Notes under the pieces: generated by a model
The model's database searches: none
What the model was told of the DNA's origin: nothing
The model's input: the letters and a program-made list of their open reading frames with translations, nothing else
Assembly: GCA_947652605.1 (NCBI GenBank)
Contig: OX393580.1
Coordinates: forward strand, 18,682,159 to 18,746,158
From: Elmis aenea
Lineage: Eukaryota > Arthropoda > Insecta > Coleoptera > Elmidae
DNA length: 64,000 nt
Reading direction: 5' to 3'
Shown: piece after piece, positions 21,047 to 31,160 of the stretch
Numbering within the stretch: the first letter of the stretch is position 1
Layout: the number at the start of each line of letters is the position of its first letter
Made by a program: the position numbers and the translations under genes

Positions 21047-21690
21047 GATAATCACTTGAGAAACACCGAAACACTGGCTTTAGTCTGGACGCGGAACAAC
21101 GGATACAGATTGTTCCGAAACAATGTTTCGCAACTGTTTAGGCACAGTGTTCAATATTGTTCCGAAACATTTGTTTACAATCTGGACTAGGCTTTAGTTG
21201 CAATTTCATAAGCGGTTGGAGATACTCGCTTCTCAACTACATATGGACCGTCTCTTTTTGGTACAAATTTTGAGGTAAAGCCTTTGGCAGCAGCATTACT
21301 TAATTGATGAGTCTTTAATAAAACAAGATCACCAGTTTCATATACTGGAGATAATCTACGATGAGAGTCAGCAACTTCTTTTCTTCTGTCTTGACTGTAC
21401 TCTATCTGTTCTCGAGCATCTCGTAATGTTAAGGCCAATTTTTGCAGATAAGGAGTTATCTGAGGTACATAATTTTCTGACTCGACAATAGCTTTCAAGT
21501 CGTTGTGAACTTCATTTGGAGTTCGAAGTTCGCGGCCATACGTTAGATAAGCAGCACTACATCCCGTTGACTTCGATTTTGTACTGTTCATAGCAAACCT
21601 TACAGCCGATAATTTGGAAGGCCACGATCTATGATCTTCTTTCTCAGTGGTCGAGTAGTTTCTTTCAGCTGGCACTGCTGGCAGTAACAA

Positions 21691-21936
21691 TCGACTGGCG
21701 TACTCGACAGGTATTTATTTCTTCATTTACCTCCCCTTGGAGGAGAACCGCCTCTTGTTGATTACCTGTGTCAATACAATGTTCTGTATAAGAAGTGGCT
21801 TCTCCATTCTTAGCGAACACATCACTGTGCAACGTCAAAAGTGCGTTGAGTTGACTTCTTTCTTTAGAAGTAAGTTGAGATCCTTCATCATTTCGAAGTT
21901 GGTCTATAGAAACTTTTGCTAAATTTGTAGTTACGT
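21691..21936 (-). pseudogene. Pol linker before the missing reverse transcriptase
   Basis: The minus strand reads through QLTSKERSQLNALLTLHSDVF and TSYTEHCIDTG in one frame. This is like the segment between protease and reverse transcriptase in gypsy elements, where a DVF...H-I-TG pattern is common. Near 21730 it jumps to RNase H-like sequence, so the whole RT domain is deleted. Confidence 0.55.
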
Positions 21937-21939
21937 TCT

Positions 21940-22538
21940 TTACAATTTCGTGATACGTATAAAATTGGTCTGGCGTGTCAAAAAAGTACCAGACTCGTTG
22001 CTTCCTGCTTGTTCCAGAAAATCTATACCTAAAAGTGAAATGTTGCTCTGTGATTCAGGTAAAACATAAAATGTTGTGGGTATAGAGCGTCCCATTAACA
22101 AAACATCTACATTTGTCTTTAAAGCTTGTTTTGTACGATTTACTGAATCAGCATACGAAAGTTGTATGTTATCTTGTTCAAACGTTACACCTTTCTTTAG
22201 AAGTATCTCATAAAGGGATTTGCTAGCGACACAGGCTTGTGCACCAGAATCAGCAAGTGCAGTTTCATTTAAACCACAAACTTGAATTGATAACATGGAT
22301 CGTTGAGGCGAACCGGGATCAGTTCGTGATACGGTTGTGAAGTTTAGCTGTAAGTCATTTTTATTCGACTTATCAAACTTCGCTGGGGATTGCATTTGAC
22401 ACATTTTGAACGATAAACCCCAGTTGAACCACATCCGTAGCAAACAACATCTGAGCGTCCAGCTGGCTGACTGAGCAATCTGTGAATTTCCAGATTGAAA
22501 TCTAGCATATTATCGACACTCAATTTCAGTGTGTCCAA
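21940..22538 (-). pseudogene. Gag zinc knuckle and retropepsin remnant
   Basis: The upstream frame (22538-22344) ends with CYGCGSTGVYRSKCVKC, an altered zinc knuckle in which the expected His is replaced. The next frame (22443-21940) carries ALADSGAQACVASKSL, the retropepsin active site DSGA, and LLGIDFLEQAG, a later conserved Gly-rich strand. A single-base shift separates the two frames, either a programmed Gag-Pol shift or decay. The upstream capsid part of Gag is absent. Confidence 0.75.
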
Positions 22539-22588
22539 AATATTTAGAAAACTTGCACTTCGGTCCCAAAATTGTCACTAAAATTGGC

Positions 22589-22606
22589 GCCCCACGTTGG
22601 GCGCCA
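22589..22606 (-). other. tRNA primer-binding site
   Basis: Three bases after the 5' LTR the minus strand reads TGGCGCCCAACGTGGGGC. It starts with the TGG that pairs with a tRNA CCA end. The priming tRNA was not determined. The sequence is part of a GGCGCC-flanked quasi-palindrome. Confidence 0.75.
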
Positions 22607-22609
22607 ATT

Positions 22610-22898
22610 TTAGTGGGCTATGTTTAGGCTTTCACTTAAAACATAGGGGGTTCAGTCCTAAAGTGAGACGCAAAAGTACACTGTTCAAACGACAACTCAA
22701 AATGTCTAAAACACTAAAAGTAATGCGCAAAACGTGAGAAAAATAGCACCCAAAGGTGACAGCGGCAAATCATTTTTGCCGTGATGAAAAAACTTAAAAA
22801 ACTTAAAAATAACAAATCGGTTTTCTTGACAACGCGACGAAACACACCACTGATACTTTTCGTAGGAAGCTGTAAATTTAAAAGAACATTCCGCTACA
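22610..22898 (-). repeat. 5' LTR of the gypsy-like element
   Basis: Direct copy of 19894-20175 with a few substitutions and a small insertion near 22875. It carries the promoter end of the minus-strand element and is followed by ACAAT. Confidence 0.88.
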
Positions 22899-22903
22899 AC
22901 AAT

Positions 22904-23457
22904 TCTTTAATTTTCTCTTTTGCGTTAACTAGAAAAAATCCCGCAAAAATACACAGTCTTTCTAAACTAAAGATACTTTTGTTTTACTGATAAGGACGCA
23001 CGAAAACGTAAAACTAGTTTGCTTATTCACGAAGAGCGTGAAGCTGTGAAACTGCGCAGAAATTAGAATTGTAGAAAAACTTATTCAATTAATAAATGTC
23101 TCTTTAGTTAATCAAAGAACATTACAATGTACCTATAAGTTCCTGTTTACTTTTCTATTAAAAATGTGTAAAACTCGTGCTAGTGTCAAATTATTGACGA
23201 TTGATATCAATATAATGACCCGTTTAAAATGGTTAATATTTGCATTTTAATGTAAAACGGTAAAGAAAACCGCCATATTATTGTAAGTTATCTGACAAGA
23301 TATTGCGTTTATTACATTACATTTGTAACCGCAATAATTTATTTAACTGTAGAGCTGGCGATTTTTAAAAATTAAGTAAGCAAAACATTTGCAATTCTAT
23401 AGGACAAATCGACTTAAGGTAATTTATTACCAACTAAATTTTGCGTTATTGGGATTG
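22904..23457. other. No gene or bounded repeat recognised
   Basis: AT-rich sequence between the LTR element and a hAT MITE. No convincing frame. Confidence 0.5.
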
Positions 23458-23465
23458 CTTTAAAT

Positions 23466-23738
23466 CAGTGGTTTCCAACCTTTTGTACCTCCGCCCCCCT
23501 TTTTCATAAAAAAAAATTGCGTCCCCCTCATTTCTCGTAACAATCTAATTTCATAAATACTGTCCTGTTATAATACTTATTTAATGGGCTGCAAAACAAA
23601 TATACCATATTCTGCGTAAATAAAGTTCTTTTTGTTTGTTTATATTCAAAAATGATATTATGGTAACAGCTGTGCGCCGACCTTGCAACAGTCTCGCGCC
23701 CCCCTAGGGGGGCGCGCCCCACAGGTTGGAAACCACTG
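23466..23738. mobile_element. 273-bp hAT-type MITE
   Basis: Terminal repeats CAGTGGTTTCCAACCT and (inverted) CAGTGGTTTCCAACCT are flanked by identical 8-bp duplications CTTTAAAT (23458-23465, 23739-23746). The right end contains a GGGGGGCGCGCCCC block. It has no coding capacity. Confidence 0.92.
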
Positions 23739-23746
23739 CTTTAAAT

Positions 23747-24642
23747 AGAAGCAAAGTTTTATTTGAAGGTTCCCCTCGAATGTATGTGCTGTGCTTAATT
23801 TTTGTGTGCAAATTGGCCACAGTTATAATACAGCAAGAGTTTAGAATTCCCACAATTGTAGCAACTTAAATTTTTCCCACTCGTTATTGGGTCTAGCATC
23901 ATTAAATTTCTTCGTAGCGTTTGGCCATGACCGCGAATATTTCGTGTTCTTTCATTCAGTTATTTAAAATTTGCTGTATGGTGTGCTATATGAGGGAGTA
24001 TAGTTAAATACATCTAATATGAACGCGCTATTCATATCGTTCATAATGAATTTCGTATGAAAAAAATATCGGCAAAATCCTAAATGCTGATCAGAAGCAA
24101 ATGAGGATGGCAACATCCAGATCAATTTGCAGCTAATTTGAAGATGGTGCGTCATTCTCGGGCCAGAATTTAAAAACACAATGTAGAAAACATTTTAAGA
24201 CACATTTTTAAAGTAAACATATAAATTTGTCGTTTTGTGCTTTAAAATGTGTTTATAATTGCTTATTTAACCTACCACTATAACTAAATATCATAACATT
24301 TCATGCGTATAATAATTCTCTCTTGCCAAATTTTATAAACCAACCAAGGACGTTCTAAAATTCTGATAATATGTTAATAATTATACATGTAAAGTATCGC
24401 CAAATTAGCGGAAATTTTCATTAGACACATCCGTAAAAATTTATTTAATCATTTACGAGCGGCAATTTTAGTAAATCAAAACCCGATTACCTTCTTGCTT
24501 TTTGGTAAACTTTCCTGGCTTGTTTAACGTTTTGTAAACGTGCAGGTTTATATATCTTTGATAATATTTAAGAAATTATAGCCAAAATCAGTCAAATGTT
24601 TGTACAGTACAGTAAAAAGTACTAAAGTGTACAATCGGCATA
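23747..24642. other. No gene or bounded repeat recognised
   Basis: The minus-strand frame at 23964-24179 (71 codons) has no recognisable similarity and no clear splice sites. The remainder is AT-rich. Confidence 0.5.
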
Positions 24643-25292
24643 TACAGGGTGGACCAATTTTTTGTAGCAGGACTTTGTCGATACAAAAACGTATTTTAAA
24701 GCGAATATTCCATATCAACATGGGTCCAAAAACGCTTCATTTTAAAGATACAGGGTGTTCAAATTTCGAAAAAATATCGATAACTTTTAACCGTTTCCCA
24801 ACCAGTAGATATATTTAAACCAAATTTGGTAAACAGCACCAACTTACAGGTTATATCATATTCGGTGAGAATTTCAAGCCTAACCAGCAACCAGTGGAGG
24901 AGTTGTGGGGGTTCAGTTTCAATAGGTTTTATAAAAAACTAGTACGGCCCTGTTCAAAATCAAACTCAAACTTTTTTTGGGTAGAGCATTTTATTCAAAC
25001 AAAAAGTGTCTCCTGACTTTTCTTCGTATCTGCCACCGTTTGGCGCGGAATTTGATTTATTTTACAATTTTCCCGAAAAATTTGCTCATAAGTTCGATCT
25101 AAAGCAGAAAATTTTAAATTGCAAAATAAATGCTCATTAACAGTTAATTTATCGGAACTCCTCACTCATTACTAGCATGTTCTGTTATTAAAAACTGCAA
25201 AAATCTGTACTTATTTCTTTAAAACGAAGGTTTTTCTGGTTTAAACAGGTTTATTCACTTAATGAAAGTTAATTTTCTTTAATAAAATATCC

Positions 25293-25329
25293 TACATGTT
25301 TCGCCGATCACTTTTATCGGCATCCTCAG
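25293..25329 (-). ncRNA. Hammerhead-ribozyme-like motif (minus arm)
   Basis: The minus strand reads CTGAGGA, then TGCCGAT, a 7-base loop, ATCGGC and GAAACATGT. This fits the CUGANGA, stem II and GAAA core of a hammerhead. Stem II is a six-pair helix. The cleavage strand and a proper stem III are not clear, so activity is uncertain. Confidence 0.35.
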
Positions 25330-25883
25330 GGATGTTTTATTTGAACAAAAGATAAAACGAATTGTTTAAAATGTGGAAAAATGTTAAAATTTGTTAAAAT
25401 TGTGAAGTAATTTTTTTAGTTTACGAAAAACCACATTAGATGAAAAAAACCATCATGAAAACTAATGCTGAATCATGTACTTGGAGGATTAGCTTGATTT
25501 TGAAATAGAAAAATGTTAAAAATTATTATTAAACTATATTTAGGACAATACAAAAACAGCACAAACACGTTAAAAATTCTTATTGGTAATAATTACCATT
25601 ACCAATAAGAATAATAATTACCATTACCAATAAGAATTTTTAACGTGTTTGTGCTGTTTTTGTATTGTCCTAAATATAGTTTAATAATAATTTTTAACAT
25701 TTTTCTATTTCAAAATCAAGCTAATCCTCCAAGTACATGATTCAGCATTAGTTTTCATGATGGTTTTTTTCATCTAATGTGGTTTTTCGTAAACTAAAAA
25801 AATTACTTCACAATTTTAACAAATTTTAACATTTTTCCACATTTTAAACAATTCGTTTTATCTTTTGTTCAAATAATACATCC

Positions 25884-25920
25884 CTGAGGATGCCGATAAA
25901 AGTGATCGGCGAAACATGTA
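25884..25920 (+). ncRNA. Hammerhead-ribozyme-like motif (plus arm)
   Basis: Same motif as at 25293-25329, in the other arm of the palindrome. It is followed by GGATATTTTATTAAAG and AAACCTGTTTAAACCAGA, resembling tails of Penelope-like retroelements, which are known to carry hammerhead motifs. Confidence 0.35.
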
Positions 25921-26510
25921 GGATATTTTATTAAAGAAAATTAACTTTCATTAAGTGAATAAACCTGTTTAAACCAGAAAAACCTTGGTTTTAATTTTAT
26001 CTAATCAAGAAAAACAGGAGAAACCAATTTCATTATTTCTTTATTTCGAATATTAGCAATATTTTTACATCGAATTTATCAGCTAATTTTTCGCGAGAAT
26101 AGTAAAATAAATTAAATTTCCCGCCAAACGGTGGCCGATACAAAGAAAAGTCATGAGACACTACCTAAAATCAAGTTTGAGTTTGATTTTGAACAAGGCC
26201 GTACTAGTTTTTTATAAAATTTATTGAAACTGAACCGCCACAACTTCGCCACTGGTTGCTTGTGGGGCTTGAAATTTTCACCGATTGTGGTAACCTGTAA
26301 GGTGGTGCTGTATACCAAATTTGGTTTAAATATATCTACTGGTCGGGGAAACGGTTAAAAATAATCGATATTTTTTCGAAAATTTCAACACCCTCTGTAT
26401 CTTTAAAATGAAGCGTTTACGGACCCAATGTTGATATGGAATATTCGCTTTAAAATAACTTTTTGTATGGACTGTTAAAGTCCTGCCACAAAAAAGAAAA
26501 CCACCCTGTA

Positions 26511-27217
26511 TTAAATGCAAAGACTGTGTAGTTTTGTGTTTAAATTACTTCGTAGCAATGAACAATAAATTATTTGCAAAAACCTTAACGCAGTAGGTGT
26601 TGAACATTTGTTTATTTAGCTAAACTACGTATTTAAACTATTTTTTTTAACAATACAGCAATAATAACCAATTTGAATATGCAAATGCCATAATTTAAAA
26701 TTTATGAACTCCGTAAATAGCAAAATTTGTCATAACTTACTTCAACTAATCATCGCAGTGAATATTTGCATAAATAATTATTTGCAAGTTATTGCATAAT
26801 TCATACGATTGAAAATTTTTCATTACAGTAAGGTCTTTATTGTTGTTTATTATACGTTTGCAATTAATATCGGTGTGTATTATGAATTCGTATATTTTAT
26901 GGCGTTTTGATATTATGCACCATATTGATAATAATTTATCGCTTATTGAAACGCCATTAAGGTTTTAAAAATTTTGAAGAATAACAAAGTTATTAGTACT
27001 TCAAGGTGCATATTAAAAAGTTATCGCATTAATTTTTAAACCTATAAATAGCAGCATGCACAGAAAGGGCTGGTATGTTTATTTAACCGTGTATAGCCAT
27101 AAAAAATCGAAAATGTATGAATTCAGCGCTCGATCAGTGTTGTACTAGTTACAAATGTATGTAGAATTTCGGCAATTTAAAACTGATCCCCTGCTTCATA
27201 CAGAAACTGTTTCATGT
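26511..27217. other. No gene or bounded repeat recognised
   Basis: AT-rich single-copy-looking sequence between two palindromic elements. No frame is convincing. Confidence 0.5.
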
Positions 27218-27226
27218 TTAAATTAT

Positions 27227-28961
27227 GGTTGTGGCTATTTGCACCTACAGTAGGTACGAATAATTGGCTATTTGCACCTACTGTATAGGTATATATCAGA
27301 TGTAAATAAGGCCTGGTACACCTCCTTTTTTTCTTTAGTTTTAATTGTACATAAATAACATAGACATAATATATGTGTAAATAACCGGGATATTTGAACA
27401 TTATGTACACTATTATCTCACTTTCGGTTTCGCCGGAAATTGCCCTAACTTTGTTATTTCAAAGGGAACACCCTATATGTATTAACCTTTTTAGAAAGAG
27501 GAGGCAATTATGAATTCAACTGCACTGGTTTGGTTACTTTTTTATTTTAATTTAGTCATAAGTGCGTCTACCGAGTAGGACTCTGGTTAATTTAAATAAC
27601 CTTAAATAATTTTTGAACAATTATTTATTTTTTTATTACGTGAGCCGTGACCTGCATACATTGAATTTTATTTTGTCAACAAGTGTCCGACAAATGTTTT
27701 TGTAAATTTTAATTGCCATTTAGGTTACTTTAATCGGCTTTGAAGATTGCAAATCGTTTTTTTGACAAGTGCAAATGCAGTAGTAGGTACATGCACTTAT
27801 TTAAATAGAGTATTTCCTGACGAATTTAACAATACCAATAACTTATATTTGTGTTGGATTGCTGCTTCACAGACTTAAAATATTATAAAAACTTGTTAAG
27901 ATATCCTATGAATCGCAGTACACTGTGCCTAAGTGCAACAAAACAAATTATAGTTTTAACTAATATAGTTATTTAATAAAAAAATTTAGTGATAATTTGT
28001 TGCAATTATGCACAGTATACTACGATTAATAGAATATCTAAATAAGTTTTTATAATTTTTGAAGTCTTTGAGGCAGGCAGCCTTTCAACACAAATATAAT
28101 GTTATTGGTCAAAAAATAGTCTGTAACCTTCGAAACCGATTAAAGTAACCTAAATGTTAATTATAATGTACGAAAAACCTTTTTCGGACATAATAAAATT
28201 CAATTTATGCAGGCAACGGCAAATAAATATTTGTCCAAAAATTATTTGAGGTTATTAAAATTAATCAAAATGATGCAGTTGTATTCAAAGTTGCCTCCTC
28301 TTTCCAAAAATATAAAATATACAGGGTGTTCCATTAGAAATAACAAAGTTAGGGTAATTTCCGACGAAACCGGAATTGTAATAATAGTGTACATGTGTTC
28401 ATATAACCCAGTATTTACACAATATCATCTGTATAAAAGTTTATTTGTGAAAAATTAAAACTAAAGTTAAAAAGGGGGTGTACCAGAACTCAGTTATAAG
28501 CGGTATATGTACGGTGACCATCCGTACTGTATTATACAGTACAGTACTGTATTTTAGGGCGCTGTACTGTATAATTTAACAGAAATAAATGTACTGTATT
28601 TTATTTTTTTGTACTGTATGTATTGTATTTTTAATGTAATGAAAATTGTGCTAAATATAACCCAACCTTTTACAAAGCGCGAGCCACAAACATATAATTC
28701 AATATAATTTCCATCTTCAAAATTCGTGACAGCAAAAAAATAAACAAACTTCATCCACATATTTTGTTCCGTTCTTCCTAAAACACATTTTTTGTTTCGG
28801 TCTTCTTAAAAAAAAAACGTGAAAGCAAAAAAAAACTTAATCCACCTTTTGTACTGTATTTTTGTCTAGAAATAATGGTCACCGTAGGTATATATATGTC
28901 TATACGGTAGGTGCAAATAGCCAATTATTCGTACCTACTGTAGGTGCAAATAGCCACAACC
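27227..28961. mobile_element. 1.7 kb foldback element with 9-bp target duplication
   Basis: The ends GGTTGTGGCTATTTGCACC and its complement are flanked by identical 9-bp duplications TTAAATTAT (27218-27226, 28962-28970). The arms extend nearly to the centre around 27930, and the right arm is interrupted by a nested element (28510-28886). Each tip has a doubled GGCTATTTGCACCTAC block. A 9-bp duplication with long inverted repeats fits Mutator-like (MULE) or Foldback-type elements and sets it apart from the TA-flanked palindromes. There is no transposase. Confidence 0.82.
28510..28886. mobile_element. 377-bp hAT-like element with TACGGTGACCAT ends
   Basis: Inverted ends TACGGTGACCAT are flanked by near-identical 8-bp sequences GGTATATG (28502-28509) and GGTATATA (28887-28894). 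Many GTACTGTAT motifs fill the subterminal regions. The same terminus marks the edge of the hAT-type relic at 14412. It is nested in the right arm of the 27227-28961 foldback; the left arm lacks it. Confidence 0.75.
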
Positions 28962-28970
28962 TTAAATTAT

Positions 28971-30083
28971 AGAAGACTATATTTATCCTTAAAACGAATC
29001 ACTTAATATTTTTAACATATCTCATACAATTAAAGAAGCTTTAGGGTAGTTTAAAAGTTCTTTTTCGAAACTGATAACAAAATCCATCGCTTTAGATACC
29101 TTTACAAGATTATGAGTTTGTGGTACTCTTATAGAAGTTTAGGCTTATCAACTATGGACGCAAAAATTGATAGTAAATCAATTTTTATTGACAATAACGT
29201 ACTGTCACACCTATAAATAAAGATTTATGAATCGGTAAAGAGCGGCTGTTTCTTATACTTTCCTTTTCGGTTTCTGGATCCACGTAATTGCCAGCAAGTT
29301 GGCCTTGAACGTGGCTGATAGAATGTGGGCTGCTTTGTATGTTACATAATCATCATTATCTTTTAACCTGCTGTTGGTCACGCCATGCTGTCTAAAGGAA
29401 ATTAAGCGGGTTGAACGTCGCGTGAATTTCAAGTTACATTAAACAGTTCGTAAATAGCGCTAATATATGGATTTCGATTCACAAATTACAAAAGTTCCTC
29501 AACAAAGCTTTTGTACGAAAGACGAACGTACATAGAAAATAGACGGTTCGGATTTCTTTACAATGGAAATAACAAACACAACGTGCCTTAAATCCGTTTG
29601 TACATCATTGAGATCGGGGAAGGAGGACAAAGCTGGCTAAATTGGATAGAATCTATCAAATGAGATGAAGGGAGTTAGAAATTTTTGTAATGTTTTTCAA
29701 GTATCCAATAAGCAGGACTTTTTTAAGATGTGATGAAAAGTTCTTGACCAAAATTAAACGAATTGAGCATGAATGGTCTTTGTATGGGGTGCAAATAACG
29801 TGTTTTAGGCGAGTTAATAGCCAAGTCTATACATTTTTAGATTTTTTTCTTAAAATACGTGCAATAATTATCATTTTTACCTTTTACCATATTTCACGAA
29901 AATTTTAATCATAATTATAATGATTTGAGGGGTAATAATTCTTATTTAGCCCATAAATAACGAGTGTACAAAGTTTTAAACCCTTTACTTTAGTTAATTT
30001 TTTTTTCGATTTTTCCTTAAAAAAAGCAAATATTGTAGAACGCCCTGTATATTTTTTAGATTTCGCAAGTTTTACATTAAATA
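28971..30083. other. Mostly unassigned, with one exon-like frame and an old TIR end
   Basis: No gene is established. A candidate exon lies at 29253-29391. At 30033-30062 the text GAACGCCCTGTATATTTTTT looks like an isolated end of a CAGGGC-type element whose other end was not found. Confidence 0.4.
29253..29391 (-). CDS. Candidate 3'-terminal exon, unknown protein
   Basis: The minus strand has a good acceptor (TTAATTTCCTTTAG, AG at 29393-29392) followed by an open phase-1 frame of 45 codons to TAA at 29255-29253. It includes VTYKAAHILSATFKANLLA and ends WIQKPKRKV. The codon composition looks less AT-biased than nearby DNA. I do not recognise the protein and found no partner exon. It could equally be chance or an old transposon fragment. 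Confidence 0.22.
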
Positions 30084-30085
30084 TA

Positions 30086-31158
30086 CAGAGTGTTTCGTAA
30101 ATATTGCAAAAAAATACGGGAGGTAATTATCGAAAACTAAGGGGGGTCTTTTATGTAAAATGTTTTTCTTAGACGTCTCCCATCGGAGTTACACCCCCTA
30201 AAGGGGAGCGGTAAAATTAGGTTTTTATTTTATTTCTCAAATTTGGATAAAAGTAGGAGAATGATATTTGGTAGATGTTTTATACTTATTGAAAGGTTTC
30301 CCATAGTAATATTTTCAATCATTTCACACCTTCATAGGGGGCTGAAAAGTGCGACCCCTGTTGGTTTTTTATCAGAACTTTTTGGTGGGTTGAAATTTTG
30401 GCTATTTAAAAATTTGTTTTTTAAGCTTAGTTTATTTAGATTTATTTTTCTTGTAAAACTTAGTTTGTGAGTAAAAAATAAAATAAGTAAACACGCACCA
30501 TTACATTTTCCTATATAAAACGATTCACTCTGGTGGTTACCATGGTTTGTTTATGTTCATATTGGGTAGAATTTACGGGTGTAATTCATTTTGACGTTTA
30601 CGCGGTGACAACGCTAAAACGCCCGTCAATTCTACCTATTATGAACATAAACAAACCATGGCAACCACCAAAATGAATCGATTATATTGGAATATTTAAT
30701 GTTGCATGTTTATTTGTGTATTGTATAGGTATATTTGTTTTTTTTACTCAAAAACTGCAGGTTTTACAAGAAATGTTAAGGAATAAAAAAAAATCTAAAT
30801 AAATTAAGCTCTCAAAAAATAAAATAAAATTGCAAAATTTTAACCCACCAAAAAGTTCTGATAAAAAAACCAATAGGGGTAGCACTTTTCAGCCCGCTAT
30901 GAATGTGGGAGATGATTGAAAATATTACTATGGAAAACCTTTCAATAAGTATAAAACATCTACCAAATATCGTTTTCCTACCTACATTTATCCAAATTTG
31001 AGAAATAAAATAAAAACCTAATTTTACCGCCACCCTTTAGGGCAGTGTAACTCCCAAAGTAGACGTCTAAGAAAAAAAATGTTATATGAAATACCTCCCT
31101 TAATTTTCGATAAGGAATCACCTTTCGATTTTTTCCGCATTTTTTACGAAACACCTTG
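30086..31158. mobile_element. 1.07 kb palindromic Tc1/mariner-type element
   Basis: The ends CAGAGTGTTTCGTAA and (inverted) CAAGGTGTTTCGTAA are flanked by TA (30084-30085, 31159-31160). The arms match nearly to the centre near 30610, where AACATAAACAAACCATGG and its complement face each other. Both arms contain mirrored open frames with the same peptide, which are shadows of the palindrome rather than genes. Confidence 0.85.
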
Positions 31159-31160
31159 TA

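Larger units (their letters stand above)
20408..21193. mobile_element. 786-bp PIF/Harbinger element nested in the LTR element
   Basis: Perfect terminal repeats of at least 20 bp (AGCCTAGTCCAGATTGTAAA) are flanked by TTA (20405-20407 and 21194-21196), the PIF/Harbinger target. Subterminal GTTTCGGAACA motifs are repeated several times on both sides. It carries remnants of both usual Harbinger genes, in convergent order, with a deletion between them. Confidence 0.9.
20224..21690 (-). pseudogene. Pol remnant: RNase H scrap and integrase C-terminus
   Basis: The 21690-21194 part begins with an RNase H-like block (AERNYSTTEKE), then jumps to integrase sequence including YLTYGRELRTP and KRDGPYVVEKRVSP, the GPY/F module of gypsy integrases. 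The frame is broken by the Harbinger element at 20408-21193. Removing that insertion and one TTA copy leaves an open frame across the junction, showing that the gene was intact here when hit. The last part (to 20224) has YHVSDLTPF and two GRP motifs (RRRGRPRK, KPRGRPP), like AT-hooks. It cannot encode an active integrase. Confidence 0.8.
19894..22898 (-). mobile_element. Deleted Ty3/gypsy-like LTR retrotransposon
   Basis: Two direct LTRs of about 280 bp (19894-20175 and 22610-22898) are flanked by 5-bp duplications ACAAT (19889-19893 and 22899-22903). On the minus strand the order is LTR, primer-binding site, a Gag zinc-knuckle and protease piece, a few pol scraps, integrase C-terminus, polypurine tract, LTR. 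Reverse transcriptase and the integrase core are missing, so the element is dead. A PIF/Harbinger element sits in the integrase region. Confidence 0.88.
24645..26508. mobile_element. 1.86 kb near-complete palindrome, Tc1/mariner-type ends
   Basis: The ends CAGGGTGG and (inverted) CAGGGTGG are flanked by TA (24643-24644, 26509-26510). Arms of about 930 bp are highly similar and meet near 25600, with a centre of repeated ATTACCATTACCAATAAG blocks. The outer 100 bp are shared with the short MITE at 10120-10381. Each arm also holds a hammerhead-like block, see 25293-25329 and 25884-25920. There is no transposase. Confidence 0.9.

Noticed and set aside
19894..22898. Envelope gene or endogenous retrovirus status
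   Set aside because: No open frame between the integrase remnant and the 3' LTR suggests an envelope protein; treated as a plain LTR retrotransposon.
24600..26520. Mirrored frames at both tips of the 1.9 kb palindrome
   Set aside because: Same cause: inverted copies of one non-coding terminus.
30243..31033. Two similar frames on opposite strands
   Set aside because: They encode the same peptide because they lie in mirrored arms of one palindrome; no evidence of a real protein.
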